Below are positions 16,438 through 24,601 of a stretch of DNA of 44,537 nucleotides, one piece after another. The notes under the pieces are model-generated. The model ran no database searches, was not told the origin of the DNA, and was given only the letters and a program-made list of their open reading frames with translations. Each line of letters opens with the position of its first letter. Position 1 is the stretch's first letter. This DNA is from an uncultured Muribaculaceae bacterium (lineage in GTDB: Bacteria; Bacteroidota; Bacteroidia; Bacteroidales; Muribaculaceae). The stretch spans positions 1 to 44,537 of the forward strand of contig CAJUQP010000028.1 in the NCBI GenBank assembly GCA_910588245.1, written 5' to 3'. Position numbers and translations under genes: made by a program.

Positions 16438-16495
16438 AAAAATCGGATTATAGAAGCAAAATCCGCCGCAGGCCGTTCAAATAAAATACTCCGGC
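16438..16495 (+). repeat. 58-bp direct repeat, left copy
   Basis: 57 of 58 bases match 17541-17598 in the same orientation; the only difference is ATTATAGAAG here against ATTATTGAAG there. The copy includes the last codons and stop of the 82-residue gene (16477-16495) plus the sequence beyond it. The two copies bracket the three-gene DUF3791/DUF3990 operon. Confidence 0.9.
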
Positions 16496-16725
16496 TTATC
16501 TTTCATATGTTCCTCCCACACACATTGCGCGAGATATTTCTCGCTTCTACAGTGAATCTCGGCCACTCCTTCCTTAATCATATCAGCGGTGTCAGTATTG
16601 TAGAATATTTCCATCGCTTCTTCGAGTGATAAATTATACATCTGACTCATCTCGCTGATAATCCGAGAAATCTTCATGTCCCGGAGTATACGGCGTGCGT
16701 TCGACATTTTCTCTTTATCGGTCAT
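16477..16725 (-). CDS. small partner of DUF3990 protein (third gene of module)
   Basis: An 82-residue helical protein (SNARRILRDMKISRIISEMS, LSLEEAMEIFYNTDTADMI, then IHCRSEKYLAQCVWEE). This layout is that of the short proteins commonly encoded with DUF3990 genes in Firmicutes and Bacteroidetes. Its ATG overlaps the DUF3990 stop by four bases (ATGA), so the two are translationally coupled. It may be an antitoxin, chaperone or accessory component; no DNA-binding motif is obvious. The last codons lie within the left 58-bp repeat, of which a second copy survives on the other side of the operon. Confidence 0.7.
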   Translation of the reverse strand: MTDKEKMSNARRILRDMKISRIISEMSQMYNLSLEEAMEIFYNTDTADMIKEGVAEIHCRSEKYLAQCVWEEHMKDKPEYFI

Positions 16726-17195
16726 ATCTTCTCATATTTTATGAATTTGAGACATTCTTTCAGCATCTTGTCTGAGCGGATGCAGTATTGGATATTGGGC
16801 TTTTCATAAATCAGCATCCCGAGTGTTTTCTCACGGCTGTATATGCCTTGCACATAAAGATCGAGAGTGTCAATTACCTTATCGTTTGCAATACCTCCAA
16901 TGATCAGATCGAAATACTCAGTTTCATCGCCATTTCGGTTAGCCAGTATGAAATCAAGCCATTCATCATTATACGATTCAAAAACTTTTACTTTCCATTC
17001 CAGAAGCTCTTCAGGAAGCTCAAAAGTGCTGAGGAAAGCATCTTCCTCACGGCGTTTGAAGCGATTGGCATATTTTACAGCCTGATCTCTCATGGAGGTC
17101 AGATAAAATCCTTGACCGAAGTCGATGTTTTTGCGGGAGTGGGTTGTATCAGGATTCTCGACAGGCACATTTGATGCATGGTACAGTATCATCAC
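16722..17195 (-). CDS. DUF3990 protein, possible ADP-ribosyltransferase-fold toxin
   Basis: A 157-residue protein. The N-terminal LYHASN (His6), DFGQGFYLTS (Tyr31 at its core) and the following AVKYANRFKRRE helix, then FDLIIGGIANDKV at about 95-107, are the hallmark pattern of DUF3990. The H...Y spacing resembles the NAD-binding core of ADP-ribosyltransferases; I recall the family being linked to that fold, but I could not check it here. It sits between two small proteins with four-base overlaps on both sides, the arrangement of a toxin with antitoxin partners. Chemistry and target are not known from the sequence. Confidence 0.7.
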   Translation of the reverse strand: MMILYHASNVPVENPDTTHSRKNIDFGQGFYLTSMRDQAVKYANRFKRREEDAFLSTFELPEELLEWKVKVFESYNDEWLDFILANRNGDETEYFDLIIGGIANDKVIDTLDLYVQGIYSREKTLGMLIYEKPNIQYCIRSDKMLKECLKFIKYEKI

Positions 17196-17404
17196 AACAC
17201 TCCTTTCTTATTCATGAATTCGACAACATCATCCACAACATAGGGCAAGCTGAATGTATGCAACACATCATATGATGGAATAATATATGAATAGAGAATT
17301 CCACTCGATTTAAGCCTGCGGAATACATCAGTCACCTGCAGCCCAAGCTTTTCGGCTATGGCCCCAATGACAATGGAGACAAATTCAAGAATATCGGTGT
17401 TCAT
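17192..17404 (-). CDS. DUF3791 small protein, likely antitoxin/partner
   Basis: A 70-residue protein, the first gene of the module. It carries the DUF3791 pattern: an N-terminal helix (EFVSIVIGAIAEKLGL), then VFRRLKSSGILYSYIIPSYD, then LHTFSLPYVVDDVVEFMNKKG. It overlaps the DUF3990 start by four bases. Being first in the operon and small is typical of antitoxins, but it could also be a structural partner. A TATATTTG box at 17466-17473 may be its promoter. Confidence 0.7.
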   Translation of the reverse strand: MNTDILEFVSIVIGAIAEKLGLQVTDVFRRLKSSGILYSYIIPSYDVLHTFSLPYVVDDVVEFMNKKGVL

Positions 17405-17465
17405 AACTTAACTGATTTTATGTAGGACTCTCTTACATTGGAGGCATGGATACGGTATCTGAATA

Positions 17466-17473
17466 CAAATATA
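17466..17473 (-). promoter_or_regulatory. -7 box of the DUF3791/DUF3990 operon
   Basis: TATATTTG on the minus strand matches TAnnTTTG, about 60 bases before the first start codon; the -33 box is not well conserved. Confidence 0.4.
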
Positions 17474-17540
17474 GATAAAAAACATGAGATTTCCATACCT
17501 GTAGAATAAAGAAATGGTTATTTATCTAAAGAAAGTTCTT

Positions 17541-17598
17541 AAAAATCGGATTATTGAAGCAAAATCCGCCGCAGGCCGTTCAAATAAAATACTCCGGC
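17541..17598 (+). repeat. 58-bp direct repeat, right copy
   Basis: Near-identical to 16438-16495. It contains the same last codons of the 82-residue gene without the rest of that gene, so it looks like a surviving 3' end of a duplicated or replaced module. Confidence 0.9.
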
Positions 17599-17681
17599 AT
17601 CGTATCAGAGGTTTTCCCGTAGGCAAAGGCAGGCGTATTTCTAAGAAGTTTAAACAACTTCTAAAATTTTATTTGTTGTAA

Positions 17682-17713
17682 TTTGTGATAACAGGAAAAA
17701 TCCATTATCTTTG
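17682..17713 (+). promoter_or_regulatory. promoter of the Rpn-type nuclease gene
   Basis: TTTG (17682-17685), 20 bases, TATCTTTG (17706-17713): a perfect Bacteroidetes promoter match about 35 bases before the ATG at 17748. Confidence 0.7.
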
Positions 17714-17747
17714 TGAAAAATAGTGGTACTCTCAAAAATGAAAGGTT

Positions 17748-18776
17748 ATGGGACAGGAAAATACATACATACGTTTTGACTGGGCTATGAAGCATATGCT
17801 TCGCGACAAGGCAAATTTCGATATTCTTGAGGGATTTATCACAGTCCTTACCGGAGAAACAGTGCATATTGAGGAGATACTGGAGAGTGAGAGCAACCAG
17901 GATTCGGCCGAGGATAAGTTCAACCGCGTGGACATCAAGGCAAAGAACAGCCGGGGGCATCTTATATTGGTGGAGGTGCAGCTGACACGTCAGCTGTATT
18001 ATCTGCAGCGCATCTTGTATGGCACCTGCAAAGCCATAACCGAACACATAAACGTCGGGGATAAATACGATCAGGTCAAGAAGGTGTATTCCATAAGCAT
18101 CCTTTACTGCGATTACGGGCAGGGTGATGACTATGTGTATCACGGGCAGACACAGTTCAAAGGCCTCCATACCGGCAGTGATCTTGTGGTAAGCATGAAG
18201 GAGGAGGGTGTGATCGTGCAGCATCTGCCGGGCAAGGTATTCCCTGAGTACTATATCGTGCGGGTCAACGCATACAACAAGGTTCCGGATTCCCCTCTTG
18301 ATGAGTGGATGACGTATCTTAAGAGTGGTAAGGTGAAGGAGGATACGCGCACCCCGGGGCTTCAGCAGGTAAAGAAGAAGCTCCGGTATCTGTCGATGTC
18401 AGCGAAGGAGAGACGTGAATATGATGCTCATATGGACACAATCATGGTGCAGAATGACGTGCTTGACACGGCTCGCGAAGAGGGATGGACAGAGGGCCTT
18501 GAGAAAGGTATGGCGGAAGGCAGAGCACAAGGGTTGGCACAAGGATTGGCAGAAGGCAGAGCGGAAGGCAGAGCGGAAGGCAGAGCGGAAGGCAGAGCGG
18601 AAGGCAGAGCGGAAGGGAGAGCGGAAGGCATGGCGGAGGGATTGTCAAAGGGGATGGAGAAAGGAGTGACGAATGTGGCGGCAAACCTGATTTCCCTTGG
18701 CATGCCGGATGACGTAATAATGAGAGCCACGGGATTGTCTGTCGAGGTTATTGCATCGCTTAGAAAAAGTGAGTAG
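17748..18776 (+). CDS. Rpn-family PD-(D/E)XK nuclease / transposase-like protein
   Basis: A 342-residue protein of the Rpn (PDDEXK) family, widespread nucleases linked to recombination. The N-terminal half carries the nuclease core: YIRFDWAMKHML, DILEGFITVLTG, then Asp62 in FNRVDIKAKN and Glu76-x-Gln78 in LILVEVQL. YLQRILYGTCKAITEHI and VYSISILYCDY follow, as usual in the family. The C-terminal part (about 245-310) is an array of AEGR/EGMA tetrapeptides encoded by a 12-bp DNA repeat. That array is thought to form a variable helix in this family and its copy number can change by slippage without frameshift. It has its own promoter and no partner gene. It is not an insertion sequence: no terminal repeats are visible. 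Confidence 0.85.
   Translation: MGQENTYIRFDWAMKHMLRDKANFDILEGFITVLTGETVHIEEILESESNQDSAEDKFNRVDIKAKNSRGHLILVEVQLTRQLYYLQRILYGTCKAITEHINVGDKYDQVKKVYSISILYCDYGQGDDYVYHGQTQFKGLHTGSDLVVSMKEEGVIVQHLPGKVFPEYYIVRVNAYNKVPDSPLDEWMTYLKSGKVKEDTRTPGLQQVKKKLRYLSMSAKERREYDAHMDTIMVQNDVLDTAREEGWTEGLEKGMAEGRAQGLAQGLAEGRAEGRAEGRAEGRAEGRAEGRAEGMAEGLSKGMEKGVTNVAANLISLGMPDDVIMRATGLSVEVIASLRKSE
18549..18632 (+). repeat. 12-bp tandem repeat (7 units) within the rpn gene
   Basis: Seven consecutive units of GCGGAAGGCAGA or close variants, four of them (18561-18608) identical, encoding AEGR. Units keep the reading frame. Confidence 0.95.
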
Positions 18777-19055
18777 GAAGTTGCTTTTTAAACAATCTTT
18801 AAGGCTCGCTTGAATGAAGCGACGATGATGTAATTGTGCTCTTAGAGTACAAAGAAAATTTGTGCGTACACGATAAATGCCAAGAAGTTAGTTGGCGCTG
18901 TTCTTTAAACAAACTTCTAAAAGCGACAAGCATGTTTTACGTGTTGATGATCTTGTCGGAAAGCAATGTGTCATGACAATACAATAGAGTTTGTCGTTTT
19001 TCATTCTGTGAATCTGATCATTTTTTACTAATTTTGCGCCATATAATATCGGAAT
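18777..19055. other. AT-rich gap before tsaE
   Basis: No gene seen. It contains AAGAAGTTAG..TTTAAACAAACTTCTAAAA (around 18882-18918), similar to AAGAAGTTTAAACAACTTCT at 17643-17662 on the other side of the nuclease gene, and the tsaE promoter at its end. Confidence 0.5.
19005..19036 (+). promoter_or_regulatory. promoter of the tsaE operon
   Basis: TCTG, 20 bases, TAATTTTG (19029-19036), with one mismatch in the -33 box. The leader would be about 12 bases. The core ACTAATTTTGCGCCATATAAT is almost repeated at the promoter near 37670. Confidence 0.55.
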
Positions 19056-19475
19056 ATGGAAATCACGATAAAAAGCCTTGACGCCCTCCCCGGGGCAGCC
19101 GCCGAATTCCTGGGTGCCATCGGCGGAAGAACCGTCTTTGCCTTCCACGGAAGCATGGGGGCCGGAAAGACCACATTCATCGCCGAGGTATGCCGGCAGC
19201 TTGGCGCGGCCGACGATTCGGGAAGTCCCACGTTCAGCATACTCAACGAATATCTCGCGGCCGACGGTTCGCCGATCTATCATTTCGACTTCTACCGTCT
19301 CGAGTCGCCTCAGGAAGCACTCGACCTCGGCGCCGAAGACTATCTCTACTCCGGTCATCTCTGCCTGCTCGAATGGCCTGACCGGATTGGCACCCTCCTG
19401 CCGGAGGATGCCGTCGATGTCGAGATCGTGGTCAACGCCGATGGCAGCCGCACGCTGCGTATGCCCGACAGATGA
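19056..19475 (+). CDS. tsaE: tRNA threonylcarbamoyladenosine synthesis ATPase TsaE
   Basis: A 139-residue P-loop ATPase that works with TsaB and TsaD in making the t6A37 modification of ANN-decoding tRNAs. The Walker A HGSMGAGKTT is at 31-40, followed by the family's switch SPTFSILNEY and the YHFDFYRLESP motif, then LCLLEWPDRI near the C-terminus. Size is normal for the family. Its stop overlaps the next start by four bases (ATGA), which makes the operon tsaE-birA. Confidence 0.95.
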   Translation: MEITIKSLDALPGAAAEFLGAIGGRTVFAFHGSMGAGKTTFIAEVCRQLGAADDSGSPTFSILNEYLAADGSPIYHFDFYRLESPQEALDLGAEDYLYSGHLCLLEWPDRIGTLLPEDAVDVEIVVNADGSRTLRMPDR

Positions 19476-20245
19476 ATCAACCTGAAAGATCCGTTAAGAT
19501 GAGGATAAAGGAGATCGCCGAGACCGGCTCCACCAATACCTGGATCGCGGAAAACACCTCCGAGGCTGATGCTCCGCTGCTCGTGTATGCCCTCTGGCAG
19601 ACAGCGGGACGCGGACAGCGCGGCAACTCCTGGGAGTCGGAGCCGGGAAAAAATCTGACCGCATCCGCACTCTTCGTGCCCGGGAACATACATCCCGCGT
19701 CTCAGTTCTCCATATCGGAGGCCGTGGCGCTCGCCGTGGCCGACCTCCTGGATGAATATGGCGTGGAGGCTGCCGTGAAATGGCCCAACGACATCTATGT
19801 CGGCGACCGCAAGATATGCGGTATCCTGATAGAGCATTCAATCGTGGGGCAGCATCTGTCGCGCACTATGGCCGGCATCGGGATCAACATAAACCAAAGG
19901 GAGTTCCTCAGCGATGCTCCTAATCCGGTATCCCTCTGGCAGCTGACCGGAAAGGAATATGATATTCCCGCGGTGGCCTCGCGTCTCGCCTCCTGTCTGG
20001 AGAAAAGAGTGGGCGAGGCTTGCCGGCCCGACGGTTCGGGCAGGGAAAGCCTCCATAGCGCGTTCATGTCGCGCCTGTGGCGAGGCCGGGGTTTCCACCC
20101 TTTTCTCGACAAAAAAAATGGAGAGCTAATTTCAGCGCGTATCGCCGGCGTAGCTCCCGACGGGATGCTGACACTTGCGACCCACCGGGGGGAAATGCGC
20201 GTCTACGCCTTCAAGGAGGTGGAGTTTTTACTTGATGAAAAATGA
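19472..20245 (+). CDS. birA: biotin--[acetyl-CoA-carboxylase] ligase
   Basis: A 257-residue enzyme that activates biotin with ATP and attaches it to the carboxylase carrier protein. Visible motifs: ETGSTNTWI, the biotinyl-AMP loop QTAGRGQRGNSW, KWPNDIYVGDRKICGILIE and GIGININQ. It lacks the N-terminal DNA-binding domain of E. coli BirA, so it should not act as a repressor. Start at 19472 overlaps tsaE (ATGA); an internal ATG at 19499 would give a start nearer the first conserved residues and is possible. The end overlaps the next gene by four bases. Confidence 0.93.
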   Translation: MNQPERSVKMRIKEIAETGSTNTWIAENTSEADAPLLVYALWQTAGRGQRGNSWESEPGKNLTASALFVPGNIHPASQFSISEAVALAVADLLDEYGVEAAVKWPNDIYVGDRKICGILIEHSIVGQHLSRTMAGIGININQREFLSDAPNPVSLWQLTGKEYDIPAVASRLASCLEKRVGEACRPDGSGRESLHSAFMSRLWRGRGFHPFLDKKNGELISARIAGVAPDGMLTLATHRGEMRVYAFKEVEFLLDEK

Positions 20246-21363
20246 AAGATATGGATAACAAGACTGATAAAAAAGAGGAGACTTCCAATATTGCGGAACC
20301 CGCATGGAAAAAGGCGCTCGGTCTGGGTCTGCGCTATGGTTTGCCTGTGGTCCTTACCGTCCTGCTGGTGATCTATATGTTCAAGAAGGTGAATTTCACC
20401 GAGATGCTCGACCTCATAAGACATGGTGTGGACTACTGGTGGATTCTGCTTGCCATGTTCATAAGCATCTTCTCCCACGTATTCAGGGCTGCCCGCTGGC
20501 GCTTGCAGCTGAAGGCATTAGGCATCAAGCCCCCCTTTCTGGCGCTTTGCTGCTCCATATTCGGATGTTATGCCCTCAACCTGGTGTTCCCGCGCCTCGG
20601 AGAGGTGTGGCGCTGCACGTATATCGCCTCTTCGGAGAAGGCATCGTTCACTTCCGTGCTCGGATCGATGATCGGCGACCGCCTGGCCGACACACTCATG
20701 GTCTTTCTCCTGCTTCTTTTCAGTCTTGTGGTGGCTTATCCGGCCATCGAGGCCTTCCTGACGAAATATCCTGTGGGTCGCGACCTTGTAGGTCTTGTCG
20801 CGCAGTGGTGGTTCTGGGCGGCCATCATTGGCGCGGCGCTCCTTTGCTGGTGGCTGCTGCGCATGTTCCGCCACACGTCGGCTGTAGGTAAGCTCAAGGA
20901 GATGGCTCTCAACATGTGGAAAGGTTTCAGCGTGGTGGCAAGCATGAAAGGACGCTGGATGTTCCTCTGGCTCACACTCTGCATATGGTGCTGCTATTAT
21001 TTCCAGCTATATGTGGCCTTCTACGCCTTCGACTTCACCCGCGAGCTCTGCCATACGCCGGGACTGGCCGGCGGCCTGATACCATGCCTCGTGGCCTTCG
21101 TGCTCAGCTCGATAGGGATGGCTATCCCCTCCAACGGCGGCCTCGGCCCCTGGAACCTCGCCGTAATGTTCGGGCTCGCCATCTACGGCGTCTCCGACGC
21201 CCAGGGCACCGCCTTCTCAATGCTCCAGTGGAGCGGACAGACAGTGATGCTCATAATCCTCGGCATCTTCACCATGATCTATATCTCGGTGAGCCGTAAG
21301 GGGGGCAGACGTGCGGCTTCGCTTGCTGATAAAACCATAGAGGAGGCAGAGACGTTATCCTAA
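20242..21363 (+). CDS. flippase-like / UPF0104 membrane protein (LPG synthase TM family)
   Basis: A 373-residue integral membrane protein with about eight hydrophobic segments. It has the lysylphosphatidylglycerol synthase transmembrane/flippase-like pattern: HVFRAARWRLQL, NLVFPRLGEVWRC and, near the C-terminus, SSIGMAIPSNGGLGPWNLAVM. Such proteins in this family transport or modify lipid-linked substrates; the exact substrate is not visible. It is translationally coupled to birA (ATGA); a second start nine bases on (20251) is possible. Fifteen bases separate it from the next gene of the operon. Confidence 0.82.
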   Translation: MKDMDNKTDKKEETSNIAEPAWKKALGLGLRYGLPVVLTVLLVIYMFKKVNFTEMLDLIRHGVDYWWILLAMFISIFSHVFRAARWRLQLKALGIKPPFLALCCSIFGCYALNLVFPRLGEVWRCTYIASSEKASFTSVLGSMIGDRLADTLMVFLLLLFSLVVAYPAIEAFLTKYPVGRDLVGLVAQWWFWAAIIGAALLCWWLLRMFRHTSAVGKLKEMALNMWKGFSVVASMKGRWMFLWLTLCIWCCYYFQLYVAFYAFDFTRELCHTPGLAGGLIPCLVAFVLSSIGMAIPSNGGLGPWNLAVMFGLAIYGVSDAQGTAFSMLQWSGQTVMLIILGIFTMIYISVSRKGGRRAASLADKTIEEAETLS

Positions 21364-21377
21364 AAAAACGCGCGTAT

Positions 21378-21956
21378 ATGCTGTTCGAACCCAAAGACAA
21401 TTCACAGGAGAAAGAGGACTTTTTCGACGGTCCCGACATACCGGAGCAACCCAAGGCTCCGAAGAAACCCGCTTATAAGCCTGAAGACCCGGCCTATTGG
21501 GAGGAAGACGAGTCGGAGTGGGAGCACCTGAGACCCAGGAAACGCTGGAAAGTGTGGCTCTGGGCGGGATGCGTGCTTGTCGTGATCCTTCTCGGCGTGG
21601 CATGCTGGCTGCGTTATTTCTCACCGTATGTGGAGGATGCCACGCAATACGGCTATGTGGAGCACATCGAGAAACGGGGCACGGTCTTCAAAACTTACGA
21701 GGGGGTGCTTCTCCCGTATAAGGAGCTGCGCGACACCACCCGCATCTACAGCCGCGACTTCATATTCACGGCCTCCGATTTTGAAGTGGCCAAGCGTCTG
21801 AAGCAGGCTCAGCTCGGAGGATATCCGGTGAGGGTGGAATACCGCCGTTACCATGCAACGGTGCCCTGGCGGGGATCGAGCAAGACCGTGGTCACGGCGG
21901 TTGACAGTGTCGATGCCTCGACCATTCTCCCTCCGGAATTCGCACCTCGCCACTGA
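21378..21956 (+). CDS. single-span membrane protein of unknown function
   Basis: A 192-residue protein. It has an acidic, Pro-rich cytoplasmic-type N-terminus (about 1-55), one transmembrane segment at about 59-78 (WLWAGCVLVVILLGVACWL) after a positively charged RPRKRWK, and a beta-rich extracytoplasmic domain (GYVEHIEKRGTVFKTYEGVL...YPVRVEYRRYHATVPWRG). It ends the tsaE operon. Similar small proteins are common after flippase-like genes in Bacteroidales, but I cannot name a family. Confidence 0.72.
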   Translation: MLFEPKDNSQEKEDFFDGPDIPEQPKAPKKPAYKPEDPAYWEEDESEWEHLRPRKRWKVWLWAGCVLVVILLGVACWLRYFSPYVEDATQYGYVEHIEKRGTVFKTYEGVLLPYKELRDTTRIYSRDFIFTASDFEVAKRLKQAQLGGYPVRVEYRRYHATVPWRGSSKTVVTAVDSVDASTILPPEFAPRH

Positions 21957-22019
21957 TGTGACGATCTGCGGATGGCAAGCGTAAAGTCCGTGATCAACAT
22001 GCGGATACCGATACAGGAA

Positions 22020-22053
22020 ATACGCCCCGCGACGGTCTCGTCGCGGGGCGTAT
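22020..22053. terminator. strong bidirectional terminator hairpin
   Basis: ATACGCCCCGCGACG and CGTCGCGGGGCGTAT form a perfect 15-bp stem with a 4-base loop between the tsaE operon and the convergent lyase gene. There is no clean T-tract, but the stability and position suit a two-way terminator. Confidence 0.75.
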
Positions 22054-22122
22054 CCGGTTAAAATCGATTCGCAATTACATGACTGGTATCCTGCATCGGC
22101 GTCTGCAGCGTGCGATACAGTA

Positions 22123-23991
22123 TTATTTTATCAGGGTGCCCCTGAACTTTTTCCCTTTAAGGTCGGGACCGAAATAGAATCCCGGTTCCGCAGGTTGGTT
22201 GTAGGCTATGTTCTGGTTGGCGACGGAGGCGCGGTAGGCCGGGTCTTCCATGAAGGTGTGAAACCGGTAGGCGGTCGGTATGGGTGTCACATAGAGGCGC
22301 AGACTGTTGTTGTCTTCCGTGCGCATGAGCACCTCCTCGCGCCAGTCGCCGAGTATGTCTGCCTGGAGTGCCGGATTGGCTTTTGTGCCGTTGTTCCACA
22401 TGGTGCCCTCGAACACAGTCAGCGGAACACAGCCTCCGGTCGACGGATCATACTTGCTCACCACATTCTTGTCGAGCATCTCTCGAAGCATGTCTCCGTC
22501 CCACCACACAGCCATGTTGACGGGCACATTGGCAGAGATCTCGCTCTTGAAATCCTTTTGCGGAGAGATCACTTTCCCGTCGAAAGAGAGCACCCCTCCT
22601 GTATTGGGCGACCATAGCTCCACTCCGGGATGATTGGGGTCGATGTCAGCAGCCATGCAGCGTCCTATATCCTTGTTGCTGGGATACTGGAGTATGACCT
22701 TGCCTGTGGCGCCCTCACGCAGCGAGGTGCCGTCTTTCTTGTTTTCATGGCAGCCCCATACGTAGTATTTCGTGTTGTCGGGGTCGCTGAGAAGGTGTAT
22801 GGCGTCGCCATGTCCCATGCCGGTGGTGTACAGGCCTTTGCCGTCGTGGTCCACAGCCATCTGGCCGTAGATTATCTCATCGCATCCGTCGGCGTCCACG
22901 TCAGCCACACGCAGGTTGTGGTTTCCCTGGCCGGCATAGGCTCCGTTGCCGGGAGTGTCGGAATCGAATATCCACTTCACTTTGAGATCCTTGCCATCCC
23001 AGTCGTAGGCGGCGAGCACGCTGCGGGTGTAGTAGCCGCGTGCCATCACGGCCGATGGGCGGACTCCGTCGAGCCATGCCACGGCGGCCAGGAAACGGTC
23101 GGCGCGGTTGGCGTAGCCGTCGCCCCAGTCGGCTATGTTGCCACGGGGAGGTATGTAGTCGACTGTAGCCATGGCTTCTCCGGTGCGGCCGTTGAAGACG
23201 GTCAGGTATTCCGGCCCTGCCACGGGGCGCCCGTTCATGTTTCGCCAGTCTGCGCGGTAGTCGCCGATCACTTTTCCCACGCCGTCGCGTGTGCCGTCGG
23301 CTGTCTTGCATATCAGTTCGGCGCATCCGTCGCCGTCGAAGTCAGCCACGAGAAACTGGGTGTAGTGGGCCCCCGAGCGGATGTTGTCGCCCAAGTCTAT
23401 GCGCCAGAGCAGAGTGCCGTCGAGTTCATAGCAGTCGAAGTAGGTCGGGCCGGTGAACCCGTTATGGGAATTGTCGTGGGAGTTGGTGGGGTCCCATTTC
23501 AGTATGATCTCATATTCGCCGTCGCCGTCAACGTCGCCTACGGAGGCATCGTTGGCATTATAGAAGTATTCCTTGCCGAAAGGGTCTACTCCGTGCGCAG
23601 GGCGCTGCAGCGGGATGTCGACGTAGCCTTCCGGTGCGTCGGCCGGGAGGGTATAGCTGCCGATAGCGGGTCCGCCTTTGCGTCGCGCCTTGACTTCATA
23701 GGTCGCCGGCGCGGTGCCGGTATAATTGTCTTTGTAGAATGTCACGTCGGAGACCGGGGCGTTGTTGATCTTCTTCCCGTCGCGGTATATGTCGAACGAC
23801 TGGTTGTCGGGATCTGACGACAGATATCGCCAGCTCACGGTCACTTCTGTGGGATTCTCCCTGACAGCTACCACTCCGCGTCCGAGTTTCTCCCGCTGAA
23901 GGCGCGAGAAGTCGTAGGCTGACTGTGCTGAGGCTCCGAGTGCGGAGGCCGCTGCCAGGACTGTCATGATGTATCGGGCTTTTCGAGTCAT
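22123..23991 (-). CDS. rhamnogalacturonan lyase, polysaccharide lyase family 11
   Basis: A 622-residue secreted enzyme that cuts rhamnogalacturonan-I of pectin by beta-elimination. The signal peptide covers about residues 1-22 (YIMTVLAAASALGASAQ). The mature protein starts with a fibronectin-like region (VTVSWRYLSSDPDNQSFDIY) typical of YesW/YesX-type PL11, then the eight-bladed propeller with calcium-type loops DASVGDVDGDGEYEI, FDGDGCAELICKTADGT, DVDADGCDEIIYGQM and ADIDPNHPGVELW. The C-terminal QNIAYNQPAEPGFYFG and RGTLIK segments also fit. It is divergent from the SusC/SusD operon and probably belongs to the same locus. Its leader contains the CTCAACC heptamers. Confidence 0.9.
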   Translation of the reverse strand: MTRKARYIMTVLAAASALGASAQSAYDFSRLQREKLGRGVVAVRENPTEVTVSWRYLSSDPDNQSFDIYRDGKKINNAPVSDVTFYKDNYTGTAPATYEVKARRKGGPAIGSYTLPADAPEGYVDIPLQRPAHGVDPFGKEYFYNANDASVGDVDGDGEYEIILKWDPTNSHDNSHNGFTGPTYFDCYELDGTLLWRIDLGDNIRSGAHYTQFLVADFDGDGCAELICKTADGTRDGVGKVIGDYRADWRNMNGRPVAGPEYLTVFNGRTGEAMATVDYIPPRGNIADWGDGYANRADRFLAAVAWLDGVRPSAVMARGYYTRSVLAAYDWDGKDLKVKWIFDSDTPGNGAYAGQGNHNLRVADVDADGCDEIIYGQMAVDHDGKGLYTTGMGHGDAIHLLSDPDNTKYYVWGCHENKKDGTSLREGATGKVILQYPSNKDIGRCMAADIDPNHPGVELWSPNTGGVLSFDGKVISPQKDFKSEISANVPVNMAVWWDGDMLREMLDKNVVSKYDPSTGGCVPLTVFEGTMWNNGTKANPALQADILGDWREEVLMRTEDNNSLRLYVTPIPTAYRFHTFMEDPAYRASVANQNIAYNQPAEPGFYFGPDLKGKKFRGTLIK

Positions 23992-24002
23992 ATGGTTTTT
24001 TA

Positions 24003-24058
24003 TGGTTGAGGGTTTATGGTTGAGGGTTTATGGTTGAGGGTTGAGGGTTGAGGGGAGG
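24003..24058 (-). repeat. CTCAACC heptamer repeat upstream of lyase gene
   Basis: On the plus strand TTGAGGG and TTATGG repeats; read in the sense of the minus-strand lyase gene it is CTCAACC/CATAAAC repeats ending about 12 bases before the start codon. Confidence 0.8.
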
Positions 24059-24601
24059 GGTGGAAAATTCCGGAGGGGGAAGCGGCTCTCCCGGAGGGAG
24101 GTCCGCTTCCGGTCCGGATAGGTTGCGGCGCCACGCCCGGTCTTTTTTACCCATGATATTCTACCTGCATTCCAAAATCCACTATGTGGTGATCTTCAAA
24201 ATAAGCTTGAGAACTAACCGCTTATTATCTCGGGTCACTGTGGCTCTCACGAGCCGGGGGCTTTGAGAGAAATGCGTGGGCGCCATCGGGAGGACAGTGG
24301 GCTTCCCAGCTTCTGCCTATGCAAAGTTGCCAATAATATCCGATATTCATTCGTAAAATTTGCATTAATAAGGGTTAATAATCGATAAAAGCCGCATACT
24401 GATATAAAAGCAACACTCCATGGCGATAAAATCACCCTTTTGTGGCAGTGGGGGAGCATCGGCATCATGACTGCGTTGACTGTGACAGCTGATGGAGTCT
24501 GATTGGTTCAAAATAGGATGAAAATAGATTCATATGTTTCTAAATATTAAATATCCGTCTTAGATGGTTTAAATTTTCACATCATTTAAGATTTGAGGTT
24601 A

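Larger units (their letters stand above)
17405..17747. other. AT-rich gap between TA-like module and rpn gene
   Basis: Holds the module promoter (17466-17473), the right 58-bp repeat (17541-17598), a short inverted repeat AGAAGTT/AACTTCT near 17644-17662, and the promoter of the rightward nuclease gene (17682-17713). No gene is seen; 17599-17640 may be the remains of a longer homologous module. Confidence 0.6.

Noticed and set aside
18549..18632. possible CRISPR array inside a gene
   Set aside because: Contiguous 12-bp units in frame that encode AEGR repeats; there are no spacers.
17643..18918. rpn gene as an insertion sequence with inverted ends
   Set aside because: The similar AAGAAGTT..ACTTCT strings on both sides are short, imperfect and not arranged as terminal inverted repeats, and no target duplication is seen.
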